Source: Xaviernesmea rhizosphaerae (lineage in GTDB: Bacteria > Pseudomonadota > Alphaproteobacteria > Rhizobiales > Rhizobiaceae). Taken from it: a DNA stretch of 64,000 nucleotides. Both the position numbers and the translations under genes were made by a program. The notes beneath the pieces were generated by a model. It did not search any database, had not been told where the DNA came from, and saw only the letters and a list, made by a program, of their open reading frames with translations. Shown piece after piece: positions 52,063 to 60,717 of this stretch. Each line of letters starts with the position of its first letter. Position 1 is the first letter of the stretch. The stretch is taken from the NCBI RefSeq assembly GCF_001938945.1, contig NZ_MKIO01000042.1, positions 40,303-104,302 of the forward strand, read 5' to 3'.

Positions 52063-54507
52063 ATGTCATCCGAACCTGTCCTGTCAGCCGCGATCGCTGC
52101 TCCGGGCGCGCCCGGCATCGCCGGACGCTGGACCTCCAGCGCCAAGAGCGGGCTCGGAACCGCGCTTTCCGCCGCCTCTCCCGTCTGGTTCACGCTGAGC
52201 CACGGCATCGTCAACGAGGTCTATCATCCGCGCGTCGATCTCGCCTGCACCCGCGATCTCGGGCTTTTGGTGACGCGCGACGACGGCTATTTTTCCGAGG
52301 AGAAGCGCCACGCCGCCCATGCCTGCCACTGGCTGCATGACGGCATTCCCGCCTTTCACCTTGAGAACGTGGCGCGCGATGGCGCCTATGCCATCGACAA
52401 GACCGTGCTGACCGATCCGCGCCGGCCGGTGCTCCTGCAGAAGATCCGCTTTCGCCCGCTGGCGGGGTCGATTGCGGACTATCGCGTCCATGCGCTGCTC
52501 TCGCCGCATCTGGTCAATGCCGGGGCCGGCAATTCGGCCTGGACCGGGCATTACAAGGGGTTTCCCATGTTGTTTGCCTCGGGCAAGGGCCAGTTTCTGG
52601 CGCTGGCCTCCTCTCTGCCCTGGGCGGCTATGTCGGCGGGCTATGTCGGCCAGTCCGATGGCTGGCGTCAGCTGTCGGAAACCGGGCGGCTGGCGCCCTA
52701 TGGGCGCGCGCTTGACGGCAATGTGGCGCTGACGGGCCTGATCGGCTTCGGGCCGCAGGAGGATGCGGCGCTTCTCGCGCTCGCCTTCGGCGCCAGCGAG
52801 GCGGAAGCCGGCTATCACGCGCTTGCCAGCCTGCAGGATGGCTATGAGGGTGCGGCGCGGGCCTATGTCGCCGGCTGGCAGGCGTTTCAGCGCGATCTCC
52901 TGCCGCTGGAATCGGGCGGTCGCAAGGGCGCCCATCTCTACCGCGCGAGCACCGCCGTGCTCGGCCTTCACCGCTCGCTCGCCTTTCGCGGGCCCGCGGT
53001 GGCCAGCCTGTCCATCCCCTGGGGCTTCAACAAGGGCGATGACGATCTCGGCGGCTATCACCTCGTCTGGCCGCGCGATCTGGTGGAAACGGCCGGCGGC
53101 TATCTCGCCTGCGGGCTGACGGAGAACGCGCTGGAGATCCTTGCCTATCTGCGCACCATCCAGGAGGAGGATGGCCACTGGCCGCAAAATGCCTGGCTCG
53201 ACGGCACGCCCTACTGGACCGGCGTGCAGATGGACGAGTGCGGCTTTCCCTTGCTGCTGCTCGATGCGCTGCACCGCATGGGCACGCTGACGGGGGAAGA
53301 TCTGGCCGCCTATCTGCCGATGGCCGAGCGCGCGGTCGCCTATCTCCTGCAGAACGGCCCCGTGACCGGGGAGGACCGCTGGGAGGAGGATGCCGGCTAT
53401 TCCCCTTTCACGCTAGCGGTGGAAATCGCCGCACTTCTGGCGGCTGCCGATACGCTGGAGGCCTGCGGCCGGGCGGCTGGGGCCGCGCTGGCGCGTGAGA
53501 CCGCCGATTGCTGGAACGAGCAGATCGAGCGCTGGACCTATGTGCGCGACAATGGCACCGCCCGCGCGCTGAGCATCGAAGGCTATTATGTGCGCATCGC
53601 CGCTGCCGACACGGCCGATGCCGCCTCGCCCAGCCATGGCTTCGTGCCGATCAAGAACCGCCCGCCCGAAAGCGGGACCTATGCGGCCGACGCGATCGTC
53701 AGCCCGGACGCGCTGGCGCTGGTGCGCTTCGGCCTGCGCGCGGCCGACGATCCGCGCATTCTTGCCACAGTCAAGGTGATCGACGCCAAGCTCTGCGCCG
53801 CGCTGCCGCAGGGGCCGGTCTGGTATCGCTACAGCGAGGATGGCTATGGCGAAAAGGCCGATGGCGGCCCCTTCGACGGCACCGGCATCGGCCGGCCCTG
53901 GCCGCTTCTGACCGGGGAGCGCGCCCATTACGAGATCGCCGCCGGCCGTCTCGACCGGGCGGGCGATCTCCTGGAAACCTTCGCCGCCTGCGCCGGCCCC
54001 GGCGGGCTTCTGCCCGAGCAGGTCTGGGACGGCGAGGATCTGCCCGAGCGCGAGCTAATGCGCGGCGGCCCCTCCGGCAGCGCTATGCCGCTGGTCTGGG
54101 CGCATGCCGAATATATCAAGCTGCTGCGCTCCCTCAAGGATGGCCGCGTGTTCGACATGCCGCCACAGGGGCCGAGGCGCTATCTGCGCGATGCCACGGG
54201 TTCGGCCATTCGCATCTGGCGCTTCAACAACCGCATCCGCGAAATTCCGCCGGGCAAGGCGCTGCGGCTGGACCTGACGGCGGCGGCGACGCTGCGCTGG
54301 AGCGCGGATGACTGGACGAGCGTGCAGGAAAGCCGCACGGCCGCGCCGCTCTTCGGGCTGCACAGCGTCACGCTTCCCGTCGCCGATCTGCCGGCGGGAA
54401 CGCGCATCGCCTTCACCTTCTTCTGGACCGAGGCCCAGCACTGGGAAGGCGAGGATTTCGCGGTGGAGGTGGTGGCGGAGCCCGAAGCGCCGTCGGCCGT
54501 CGGCTGA
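52063..54507 (+). CDS. GH15 glucan 1,4-alpha-glucosidase / glucodextranase-like
   Basis: An 814-residue enzyme predicted to release glucose from alpha-glucans. Residues 1-270 match the N-terminal beta-domain (GlucodextranN type; GLGTALSAASPVWFTLSHGI, EVYHPRVDLACTRDLG). The (alpha/alpha)6 catalytic domain follows, with SIPWGFNKGDDDLGGYHLVW, WPRDLVETAGG, the catalytic acid E392 in VQMDECGFPLLL and the base E652 in GGLLPEQVWD. The last 100 residues form a further beta domain. No signal peptide is visible, so it would act inside the cell, perhaps on glycogen or imported oligosaccharides. ATG 52063 has GGGGGG about 5-10 bases upstream; an ATG at 52030 is an alternative. zwf follows. Confidence 0.9.
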   Translation: MSSEPVLSAAIAAPGAPGIAGRWTSSAKSGLGTALSAASPVWFTLSHGIVNEVYHPRVDLACTRDLGLLVTRDDGYFSEEKRHAAHACHWLHDGIPAFHLENVARDGAYAIDKTVLTDPRRPVLLQKIRFRPLAGSIADYRVHALLSPHLVNAGAGNSAWTGHYKGFPMLFASGKGQFLALASSLPWAAMSAGYVGQSDGWRQLSETGRLAPYGRALDGNVALTGLIGFGPQEDAALLALAFGASEAEAGYHALASLQDGYEGAARAYVAGWQAFQRDLLPLESGGRKGAHLYRASTAVLGLHRSLAFRGPAVASLSIPWGFNKGDDDLGGYHLVWPRDLVETAGGYLACGLTENALEILAYLRTIQEEDGHWPQNAWLDGTPYWTGVQMDECGFPLLLLDALHRMGTLTGEDLAAYLPMAERAVAYLLQNGPVTGEDRWEEDAGYSPFTLAVEIAALLAAADTLEACGRAAGAALARETADCWNEQIERWTYVRDNGTARALSIEGYYVRIAAADTADAASPSHGFVPIKNRPPESGTYAADAIVSPDALALVRFGLRAADDPRILATVKVIDAKLCAALPQGPVWYRYSEDGYGEKADGGPFDGTGIGRPWPLLTGERAHYEIAAGRLDRAGDLLETFAACAGPGGLLPEQVWDGEDLPERELMRGGPSGSAMPLVWAHAEYIKLLRSLKDGRVFDMPPQGPRRYLRDATGSAIRIWRFNNRIREIPPGKALRLDLTAAATLRWSADDWTSVQESRTAAPLFGLHSVTLPVADLPAGTRIAFTFFWTEAQHWEGEDFAVEVVAEPEAPSAVG

Positions 54508-54517
54508 CGGTTCGGCA

Positions 54518-54548
54518 CCGTCGCGGCGTCGGTTCCGGGCCGCGACGG
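54518..54548. other. hairpin between the GH15 gene and zwf
   Basis: CCGTCGCGG (54518-54526) and CCGCGACGG (54540-54548) form a perfect 9-base GC-rich stem with a 13-base loop, 10 bases after the GH15 stop. There is no T run after it, so it may protect or attenuate the transcript rather than terminate it. Confidence 0.55.
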
Positions 54549-54656
54549 CGCGATGACAGCAGACGGGAAGGAAACGGCTTTCGCGCAGCCTTTGGTCAGG
54601 CCCGGCCGTTTCCACCCCCGGTCCAGGAGACCCTGGGCCTCAAGAAGGAGAGACTG

Positions 54657-56123
54657 ATGACGGACGCTCATAGCGACACCATGGCCGATGCCCATTCGCA
54701 CACCCCGCATTCCGACGCACTCGTGCTCTTCGGCGCCACGGGCGATCTCGCCCACAAGAAGATTTTCCCCTCGCTCTACCAGATGGTGGCGCGCGGCCAT
54801 CTCGATGTGCCCGTGATCGGCATCGCCTTTGACGACTGGCCGCTGGAAAAGCTGGTCGCCCGCGCCCGCGACGGCATCGCGCATGCGCTGGGCGAGGTGG
54901 ATGAGACTGTCTTCGGCCGGCTCGTCGCGCTGCTGTCCTATGTCAGCGGCGACTATCGCGATGCCGCCACCTTCGACCGGCTGAAGGCGGCGCTCGGCGC
55001 GCGCCACCGGCCGATCTTCTACCTCGCCATCCCGCCGAGCCTGTTCGAGACCGTGGTGCGCTCGCTGCAGCAGGCCGGGCTGACGAAGGATGCGCGGCTG
55101 ATGATCGAAAAGCCCTTCGGCCATGATCTCGCCTCCGCGCGCGATCTCAACGCCATCCTGCATTCCGCCTTTCCCGAAAGCGCGCTGTTTCGGATCGATC
55201 ATTATCTCGGCAAGGAGGCAATCCAGAACCTGCTCTATTTCCGCTTCGCCAACAGCTTCCTCGAGCCCGTCTGGAACCGCGACCATATCGACAGCGTCGA
55301 GATCACCATGGCAGAGGATTTCAGCGTGGAGGGGCGCGGCAAGTTCTATGATGAGGTCGGCTGCCTGCGCGACGTGGTGCAGAACCATCTGCTGAACGTG
55401 CTGCTGCTGCTCGCCATGGAGCCGCCGGCAGGACACGCGGCCGACGATCTGATGGACGAGAAGCAGCGGGTGCTGAAGGCCATGCCCGCCTTGTCGCCCC
55501 CGGATATCGTGCGCGGCCAGTTTCGCGGCTATCTCGACGAGCCGGGGGTGAAGCCGGGCTCGACGGTGGAGACCTTCGTCGCCGTGCGCTTCCGGGTGGA
55601 CACCTGGCGCTGGCAGGGCGTGCCCTTCTATATCCGCGCCGGCAAGAACCTGCCGGTTCACGCCACCGAAGTGGTGGTACGCTTCAAGCGCCCGCCGATC
55701 GACGTGTTCGATCCTCTGGCCGGCGCGGGCAATTATGTGCGCTTCCGCATCGCCCCGCAGGTGGTGGTGGCGCTCGGCGCGCGGCGCAAGATGGCGGGCG
55801 ACGCCATGATCGGCGAGCCGGTGGAACTGCTTGCCGTGGATGACGACAGCGCCGACATGCTGCCCTATGAGCGCCTGATCGGCGATGCGATCGCCGGCAA
55901 CAAGCAGCTCTTCACCCGGCAGGATATCAGCGAGGAAGCCTGGCGCGTGGTCGCCCCCGTGCTGGACGATCCGATCCCGCCGCCGGTCTACGCGCCCGGC
56001 ACCTGGGGGCCGGAAGAGGCCATGACCGATTTCGGCCCGCCGGGCGGCTGGCACGCGCTGGAAGCCGCGCCGAAGGGCGCGCCTGCGACCAGCATGTCGC
56101 CCACCCATCCCGTGAAGAGCTGA
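54657..56123 (+). CDS. zwf: glucose-6-phosphate 1-dehydrogenase
   Basis: A 488-residue NAD(P)-dependent enzyme that oxidises glucose 6-phosphate to 6-phosphogluconolactone, the entry to the oxidative pentose phosphate and Entner-Doudoroff routes. The nucleotide motif is VLFGATGDLAHKKIFP near residues 23-38, the substrate motif RIDHYLGKE is at 179-187, and a second hallmark EKPFGHDLASA precedes it. The start at 54657 has AAGGAGAG upstream. The next gene begins 3 bases after its stop. The pgl and edd genes that usually follow zwf in rhizobia are not here, so this may be a second zwf copy in a glucan-use operon. Confidence 0.95.
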   Translation: MTDAHSDTMADAHSHTPHSDALVLFGATGDLAHKKIFPSLYQMVARGHLDVPVIGIAFDDWPLEKLVARARDGIAHALGEVDETVFGRLVALLSYVSGDYRDAATFDRLKAALGARHRPIFYLAIPPSLFETVVRSLQQAGLTKDARLMIEKPFGHDLASARDLNAILHSAFPESALFRIDHYLGKEAIQNLLYFRFANSFLEPVWNRDHIDSVEITMAEDFSVEGRGKFYDEVGCLRDVVQNHLLNVLLLLAMEPPAGHAADDLMDEKQRVLKAMPALSPPDIVRGQFRGYLDEPGVKPGSTVETFVAVRFRVDTWRWQGVPFYIRAGKNLPVHATEVVVRFKRPPIDVFDPLAGAGNYVRFRIAPQVVVALGARRKMAGDAMIGEPVELLAVDDDSADMLPYERLIGDAIAGNKQLFTRQDISEEAWRVVAPVLDDPIPPPVYAPGTWGPEEAMTDFGPPGGWHALEAAPKGAPATSMSPTHPVKS

Positions 56124-56126
56124 ACC

Positions 56127-56876
56127 ATGACCCCGCACGATCTGAAACCGGATGTCCTCAGCACATCCGACGCTGCAAGCCCCCTCGGCGATCATCGCCC
56201 CGAAGCCGCCCCGGCCGTTCTCGCCATCGATATTGGCGGCTCGCATGTGAAGATCCGCACCCAGGCGGTGGAGGAGGAGCGCCGGGTCGAGTCAGGCCCC
56301 ACCATGACGGCGGCAGAGATGGTCGCGGCGGTCAAAAGCCTCGCCGATGGCTGGCATTATGATGTGGTGTCGATCGGCTATCCCGGGCCGGTGCACGACA
56401 ACAGGCCGTCGCGCGACCCCGCACATCTGGGACCCGGCTGGGCCGGCCATGATTTCGCCCAAAGTTTCGGCCGGCCGGTCAAGGTGGTGAACGACGCGCT
56501 GATGCAGGCCATCGGCAGCTATCGCGGCGGGCGCATGCTGTTTCTGGGCTTAGGCACCGGGCTCGGCATGGCACTGATTCTGGAAGGCGTCTGCCATCCG
56601 CTGGAGGCCGGCCACCTGCCCTATCGCAAGGGCAGGTCCTTCGAGGACTATGTCAGCGAAGCGGCGCGCGAAGCACGCGGCAAGAAGAAATGGCGCGATG
56701 CCGTGGCCGATGTGGCGCAGCGGCTGGATGCTGCCTTCCTGCCCGACGAGGTTGTGATCGGCGGCGGCAATGTCGAGCATCTCAAGACCCTGCCGCCCCG
56801 CTGCCGGCGCGGAGACAATGCCCTGGCCTTCCTGGGCGGCTTCCGCCTCTGGACCGAGCCGAAGCTGGTGCTGTGA
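56127..56876 (+). CDS. ROK-family sugar kinase (polyphosphate glucokinase-like)
   Basis: A 249-residue kinase with the ATP/phosphate loop LAIDIGGSHVKI (residues 32-43), VSIGYPGPVHDNRPSRDPAH, VVNDALMQAIGSY with the catalytic Asp, and LGLGTGLGMALILEG. The short length and the ROK pattern without an N-terminal HTH place it near the PpgK polyphosphate/ATP glucokinases; the EAGH motif is present as LEAGHLPY. The zinc-binding Cys cluster of other ROK kinases is absent. It would phosphorylate glucose released by the GH15 enzyme for Zwf, and it is translationally linked to zwf. Confidence 0.85.
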   Translation: MTPHDLKPDVLSTSDAASPLGDHRPEAAPAVLAIDIGGSHVKIRTQAVEEERRVESGPTMTAAEMVAAVKSLADGWHYDVVSIGYPGPVHDNRPSRDPAHLGPGWAGHDFAQSFGRPVKVVNDALMQAIGSYRGGRMLFLGLGTGLGMALILEGVCHPLEAGHLPYRKGRSFEDYVSEAAREARGKKKWRDAVADVAQRLDAAFLPDEVVIGGGNVEHLKTLPPRCRRGDNALAFLGGFRLWTEPKLVL

Positions 56877-57057
56877 CAGGATCTCGTGGCGGGCCGATGC
56901 GAAAGGCCCGGCAGACGATGGGGTGCAGCCGCGGGGCTGGGCCCCGAAACCGCGCTGACCCCTCGCAAGACAAGGGATCGACGGCCAACACCTGCCGAAC
57001 ATACTGCCCGTCGCGGCAAAGTTTTTTTCGCCCGATCGGCGAATTTCAAATAAAAAT

Positions 57058-57086
57058 TTGACAATAAAGGCGGTTGCCTCTATAAC
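57058..57086 (+). promoter_or_regulatory. strong promoter of the cold-shock gene
   Basis: TTGACA (57058-57063), a 17-base spacer and TATAAC (57081-57086) make a near-consensus sigma-70-type promoter. Transcription from about 57093 would give a leader of about 138 bases before the cspA start, the length seen for thermally folded cspA leaders. Confidence 0.8.
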
Positions 57087-57230
57087 CAGCTCATCGATCT
57101 TTTCTTGCCGAGCTTTTGTTACCGCGCGATTGGCACCGCGCTTTGAGCGAACCCTCCCTTTAAAATGTCGTTATCACCATCCGCAGGGCTTCCGTCCTGT
57201 GGTCGTTTATTTGCTATGAGAGGGTTCAAC

Positions 57231-57440
57231 ATGACCACTGGCACCGTAAAATGGTTCAACTCCACCAAGGGCTTCGGCTTCATTCAGCCGGACAACGGCG
57301 GCGCTGACGCCTTCGTTCACATCTCCGCCGTCGAGCGCGCTGGCATGCGCGAAATCGTCGAAGGCCAGAAGCTGAGCTACGACCTCGAGCAGGACCGCAA
57401 GTCCGGCAAGATGTCGGCCTGCAACCTGCGCGCCGCCTGA
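57231..57440 (+). CDS. cspA: cold-shock protein
   Basis: A 69-residue single CSD domain. The RNP1 motif KGFGFIQP and RNP2 motif DAFVHISAV are intact, within MTTGTVKWFNSTKGFGFIQP. It binds single-stranded RNA and DNA and melts mRNA structure at low temperature. ATG 57231 has GAGAGGG upstream and gives the family length. It is monocistronic, with its own strong promoter and long leader. Two small charged-protein genes lie 0.9 and 1.4 kb downstream, but the gap contains a terminator, so they are separate units. Confidence 0.95.
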   Translation: MTTGTVKWFNSTKGFGFIQPDNGGADAFVHISAVERAGMREIVEGQKLSYDLEQDRKSGKMSACNLRAA

Positions 57441-57893
57441 TTTCGCTTTTCCGCCTGAGGGGCTGACCTTCGGGCGGGGCTGCTGCGACAGGGAAGAGAC
57501 CTGGAGCCCATGCGGGTTTCGGCCTTCCCGATGCGGCGAAAGACTGCCGTTGTTGGGTGATACCCCCGACGCGGCGACAAAAATGCGGGGCAGCGTGCCG
57601 TTTCCGGTTCGTTGCTCCGTCGATCAAGAGATCCGACACGGCGGAGAATCCGGCGCCCCTTGGGCACCGCTGGATGGTGCAGGGCTGGAAACCGGCTTTG
57701 CGACGCGAAACGCGCCAGCAGCCTCCGGCTACAAGCTTCCGCCAAAAGCCCACACTGTCAAACGGCCGATTGCGCTAGACCGATCAGATAGATCGCGGCG
57801 CAGGACGGCTCGACACAACCGGCCGATCTCCGGGCACCTTCACGACTTTGACCACGGATGAAATGGCACTGTCGATGGATGGAGACCCAAGCG

Positions 57894-57926
57894 AGGTCAG
57901 GCACTCTTGCCTGGCCTTTTTTGTTT
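57894..57926 (+). terminator. rho-independent terminator without an upstream gene
   Basis: AGGTCAGGCA (57894-57903), loop CTCT and TGCCTGGCCT (57908-57917) pair over ten positions with one G-T pair, followed by a run of T (57917-57922). The nearest upstream coding gene, cspA, ends 450 bases before. The terminator may end a small RNA or a long cspA tail. The remainder of the 57441-58322 gap has no gene that I recognise. Confidence 0.75.
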
Positions 57927-58100
57927 CCGGCGCTGTTGCGTCGCGTTCTTGCTCAGCGGAGGCGGGCGCTCGGAACCGAAGCCGCGTTGCAGGCTTCCGG
58001 TCAAACCCGGTGCTCAAAAGCCCGTGGCGATCTTTCTCGGTCGCGCCTCACGCTTTGAGTGATTGCTTTTCAGCCTGTCATGCGCGCAGGGCCGGCAACC

Positions 58101-58215
58101 TCTTTTTAAAAAAATCCGATGCGGAAACCAAAGATAACCCATCGGACTGCCCATGATTTTCAGCGCCATGCGTAAGAGCGACGGACGGAGCAGCCGTTCC
58201 GGTCCGATGCACCGG
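58101..58215. repeat. fragments of the interspersed repeat
   Basis: AAAAATCCGATGCGGAAACC (from about 58110), CCCATCGGACTG (58138-58149) and TTCCGGTCCGATGCACCGG (from about 58197) are parts of the common palindromic element, in disrupted order. Confidence 0.5.
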
Positions 58216-58322
58216 CAGCGCGGAATGCCCAAAGGACCATCGCGCGATAGGCCGCGCGACAGGCAGAAGGTCATCCGAAACAGAAATTGTCCCACGCCAT
58301 GCGCGTGGCGAGGAGGAACAGC

Positions 58323-58601
58323 ATGAACAACACCTTCAGCAAATCGCGCCAGCAGGCCGAAATCGCTTTTGGCAAGACCCAGGGCCGGACCGCGCCGCAG
58401 GACCAGGCCCGCGCCTCGTCCCGCGACCGCGCTTTCGACGAACTCGATTCGATCAAGGCCGCCCGTGAGGCAAAGACCCTGAGATTGCGCACGGCGCGTC
58501 TTGCCATGGAAATTGGGGCCAGGGAAATTGTGGCCAAGGAAATTGGGGCCAGGGAAATTGGGGCCAGGGAAATTGGGGATGGTCTACAGCATCGTGACTA
58601 G
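58323..58601 (+). CDS. small charged protein with a pentapeptide repeat tail
   Basis: A 92-residue, soluble, charged protein starting MNNTFSKSRQQAEIAFGKTQ, a start that I recognise from short rhizobial proteins near cold-shock genes. The first 60 residues form a probable helix. The tail is a tandem repeat: EIGAR, EIVAK, EIGAR, EIGAR, EIGD. GAGGAGGAAC lies directly upstream of the ATG at 58323, so translation is well supported. The function is unknown. Confidence 0.75.
   Translation: MNNTFSKSRQQAEIAFGKTQGRTAPQDQARASSRDRAFDELDSIKAAREAKTLRLRTARLAMEIGAREIVAKEIGAREIGAREIGDGLQHRD
58509..58580 (+). repeat. 15-base coding tandem repeat (EIGAR units)
   Basis: Units starting at 58509, 58524, 58539, 58554 and 58569 follow GAAATTGGGGCCAGG. 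The second unit differs (GTG for GGG, AAG for AGG) and the fifth ends early. The period is in frame, so unit loss or gain would change protein length without a frameshift. Confidence 0.9.
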
Positions 58602-58717
58602 GATAAGACGCAGCTTGCTGTCATAACGGCAACCTGCATGACAGGCAGCGGCCCGGTTTTCCGGGCGGACACCGCGCCTTGCGGATCCTGCAAAGAGGCG
58701 GGACGCCGCCTTCGGGA

Positions 58718-58765
58718 CAATCCGATGCACGGAATAAATTCGGAGCACCAGTCCGATGCTCTGGC
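58718..58765. repeat. diverged interspersed repeat fragment
   Basis: CAATCCGATGCACGGAATAA followed by CCAGTCCGATGCTCTGG, remnants of the common palindromic element between the two small genes. Confidence 0.5.
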
Positions 58766-58852
58766 CAGGCATTCACGCTCCGCCCCGCCGCCCTTGCGAC
58801 GCGCGGGGAAACAGGCTGATGCACACTTTCGATTTTCTATGGATGGAAACTT

Positions 58853-59233
58853 TTGAAGAACGCCCGCAACAATGAACTGACCGACCGCCGCCAGAGTGCC
58901 CAGGAGGCCAAGGCCGCACAATTGAAGGCCTATCGCGACGCCCAGGCCCAGCCCGATCCCGAGCGCGCCGCCCGCCAGGCCGAACGCGCCGCCGTGGCCG
59001 CCGCCCGCGAAGCCCGCCGCATCGAGCGCGAGGAAGCCAAGCGCGCGGAAAAAATCCGTCTGGCTGAGGAAGCCGCTGCGCGCGAAGCCGCGCTGGAAGC
59101 CGAAGCCCGCGCGGAAGCCGAGGCCCGCGAACTGGCCGAAAAGACCCGCATCGCCCGCGTTGTCGAAGACGAAGCCGCCCGCAAGGCCGAGCGCGACCGC
59201 CGCTACGCCGCCCGCAAGGCGCGCAAGAACTAA
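58853..59233 (+). CDS. DUF6481-like coiled-coil protein
   Basis: A 126-residue, highly charged helical protein (TTG start at 58853, GGATGGAAAC upstream). It begins KNARNNELTDRRQSAQEAKA and continues with long Ala/Glu/Arg heptad-like stretches, ending RKAERDRRYAARKARKN. The start and end match what I know of the DUF6481 family found with cold-shock genes in alphaproteobacteria. It has no enzyme motif and no signal peptide; it may act as a structural or nucleic-acid-binding coiled coil. The converging alpha/beta hydrolase gene lies 280 bases on. Confidence 0.78.
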   Translation: MKNARNNELTDRRQSAQEAKAAQLKAYRDAQAQPDPERAARQAERAAVAAAREARRIEREEAKRAEKIRLAEEAAAREAALEAEARAEAEARELAEKTRIARVVEDEAARKAERDRRYAARKARKN

Positions 59234-59234
59234 G

Positions 59235-59312
59235 GCATCTGACGGAAAGCGGGAACCGGTTTTCGGAAAAATGCGATATGAACGGTCAGTTCTATAGCAT
59301 CGGTCTGAGAAT
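59235..59312. repeat. interspersed palindromic repeat
   Basis: GCATCTGACGGAAAGCGGG, then AACCGGTTTTCGGAAAAATG, then TATAGCATCGGTCTGAG, a moderately conserved copy immediately downstream of the coiled-coil gene. Confidence 0.7.
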
Positions 59313-59355
59313 CGTCCTGTGCGGCCCATGACACGACGCTCTGCGACCTTGGCTG

Positions 59356-59422
59356 GCCCCCTTGTATCTTCCCGCTGTCGCTTGTGAGAGATTTGAGCGA
59401 CAGCGGGAAGATACAAGGGGGC
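59356..59422. repeat. 27-base perfect inverted repeat between convergent genes
   Basis: The left arm at 59356-59382 starts GCCCCCTTGTATCTTCCCGC; its exact reverse complement is at 59396-59422, with a 13-base loop TGTGAGAGATTTG. It is unrelated to the common rhizobial element. It could form a very stable hairpin and end transcription from both sides, though no T run follows. A small mobile element or insertion remnant is the alternative. Confidence 0.85.
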
Positions 59423-59513
59423 GCCTCGTCGCACAAACACCTTTGTCGTGTCCTGTGGAGCTGGTTGCACGCGAAAGGCTTCAGGCGCGCCTGAGCGTCG
59501 CCGCTCCGATGGT

Positions 59514-60332
59514 TCAGCGCGGCCCCACCCCCCTCAGGAAACGCGCGAGCAGCCCATCGAATTCCGCCGACCTGCCGCGGAAGGGCGCATGGCCGGCACC
59601 CGGGATGACATGGGTGCGGCCGTCCCAAAGATTGCCATAGGCGGCGCGGGCGACGAAATCGAGATTGACGAAGGGCTCGTCGGCGCCATTGACCACGGCA
59701 AGCGGCACGGGGGCTTCGCGGGCGAGGCGGCTCTGGTCGTCGCCGGTGCCGGCCAGGAAGGCTTCCACCATCATCCGGCGCGCCCGCCCGTCGGTGCGCG
59801 CGACCATGGCGAGAAACGCCTCCTTGAACGGTTCGCCGCAGGTGGCGCGGGCATAGAGCGCCACATCCTCGGGCGAGAAATGCTCCTTCCCGCTCAGGCC
59901 CGCCGCCTCGCCGGCCAGGAAGGCCTCGCCCAGCGTCTCGCGCGTCAGCGGCGGCGTGCCGGTGATCATCAGGCCGCGCAGGCCGGGAAAGCGCTTTATC
60001 ATCTCCAGCCCGACATGGCCGCCCAGGGACCAGCCGAAGACTGCGGCCTGCGCAGTGCCGAGCCGCTCCAACAGCTCCACCATGGCCTGCGCATAGCCTT
60101 CCATCGAATAGGTTCGGCCTGGATCGATCGCGTCGGACGAGACGCCATGGCCCGGCAGGTCCGGCACGATCAGCCGCCACTGCCGGCCGATGTCGCCCTC
60201 CATCTGCTGGCGGAAGACGATACCGGAGGCGGAATTGCCATGGATCATCAAAACCGGCAGGCCCGGCCCGTCGGTCATGCTGACGGCGATCGTGGCGTGG
60301 CTGGTCTCCACCCGGGCGCTGGTTATCGGCAT
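59514..60332 (-). CDS. alpha/beta hydrolase
   Basis: A 272-residue serine hydrolase. The oxyanion motif is LMIHGNSAS, the nucleophile elbow GWSLGG holds the catalytic Ser, the acid is Asp in NGADEPF, and the catalytic His is in GAGHAPF. A cap region lies at about 130-200. No signal peptide is seen. It stands alone, converging with the coiled-coil gene and divergent from the DUF1800 gene. The substrate is unknown; esters, lactones or epoxides are all possible for this fold. Confidence 0.87.
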   Translation of the reverse strand: MPITSARVETSHATIAVSMTDGPGLPVLMIHGNSASGIVFRQQMEGDIGRQWRLIVPDLPGHGVSSDAIDPGRTYSMEGYAQAMVELLERLGTAQAAVFGWSLGGHVGLEMIKRFPGLRGLMITGTPPLTRETLGEAFLAGEAAGLSGKEHFSPEDVALYARATCGEPFKEAFLAMVARTDGRARRMMVEAFLAGTGDDQSRLAREAPVPLAVVNGADEPFVNLDFVARAAYGNLWDGRTHVIPGAGHAPFRGRSAEFDGLLARFLRGVGPR

Positions 60333-60717
60333 GGTCGGCCTCCGGCTGTTTCGAAGCTTAAGGCGTCCGCAGGGGCGGCGACCGGCTTCGATCCCTGTTG
60401 TGATGCAATCGTGAAATCCCGGGCGCCCGCAATCCTTCGCGCGGCCCGGCTTCCTGCGTGCCAGATTGGCCCGGCGGGGCCGGCGCCGTCAACGCGGGAG
60501 AGGGGCGCCGTGCAAAAGGTTTGCGGGTCTGGCTCGTGGCCGCACGCCCCGCACCGCCTCCCGATCCCTGCCGCGAAAAGATCACATTTCCCGACCGACG
60601 GATCGCGCTCGGCCGCGCGTCCAAGGAACATCGATGCGCCGCCTTTCGCGGCGTGCCCATTGCAGGATGCCCGTTTGTGCCGGTCAGGCGCTGCCGGGCC
60701 GGAAAGGTCGGTTCGCC
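60333..60717. other. intergenic region between the hydrolase and DUF1800 genes
   Basis: This 385-base divergent gap should hold promoters for both neighbours. It is GC-rich and open in several frames, with no family-like residues. I see no convincing -35/-10 pair and no repeat. Confidence 0.4.

Noticed and set aside
54180..56246. A minus-strand open frame of nearly 700 codons
   Set aside because: It lies antisense to zwf and the GH15 gene and shows no family motif.
58509..58580. CRISPR-like short repeat array
   Set aside because: Units are 15 bases, contiguous, without spacers, and in frame within a protein; no cas gene is present.
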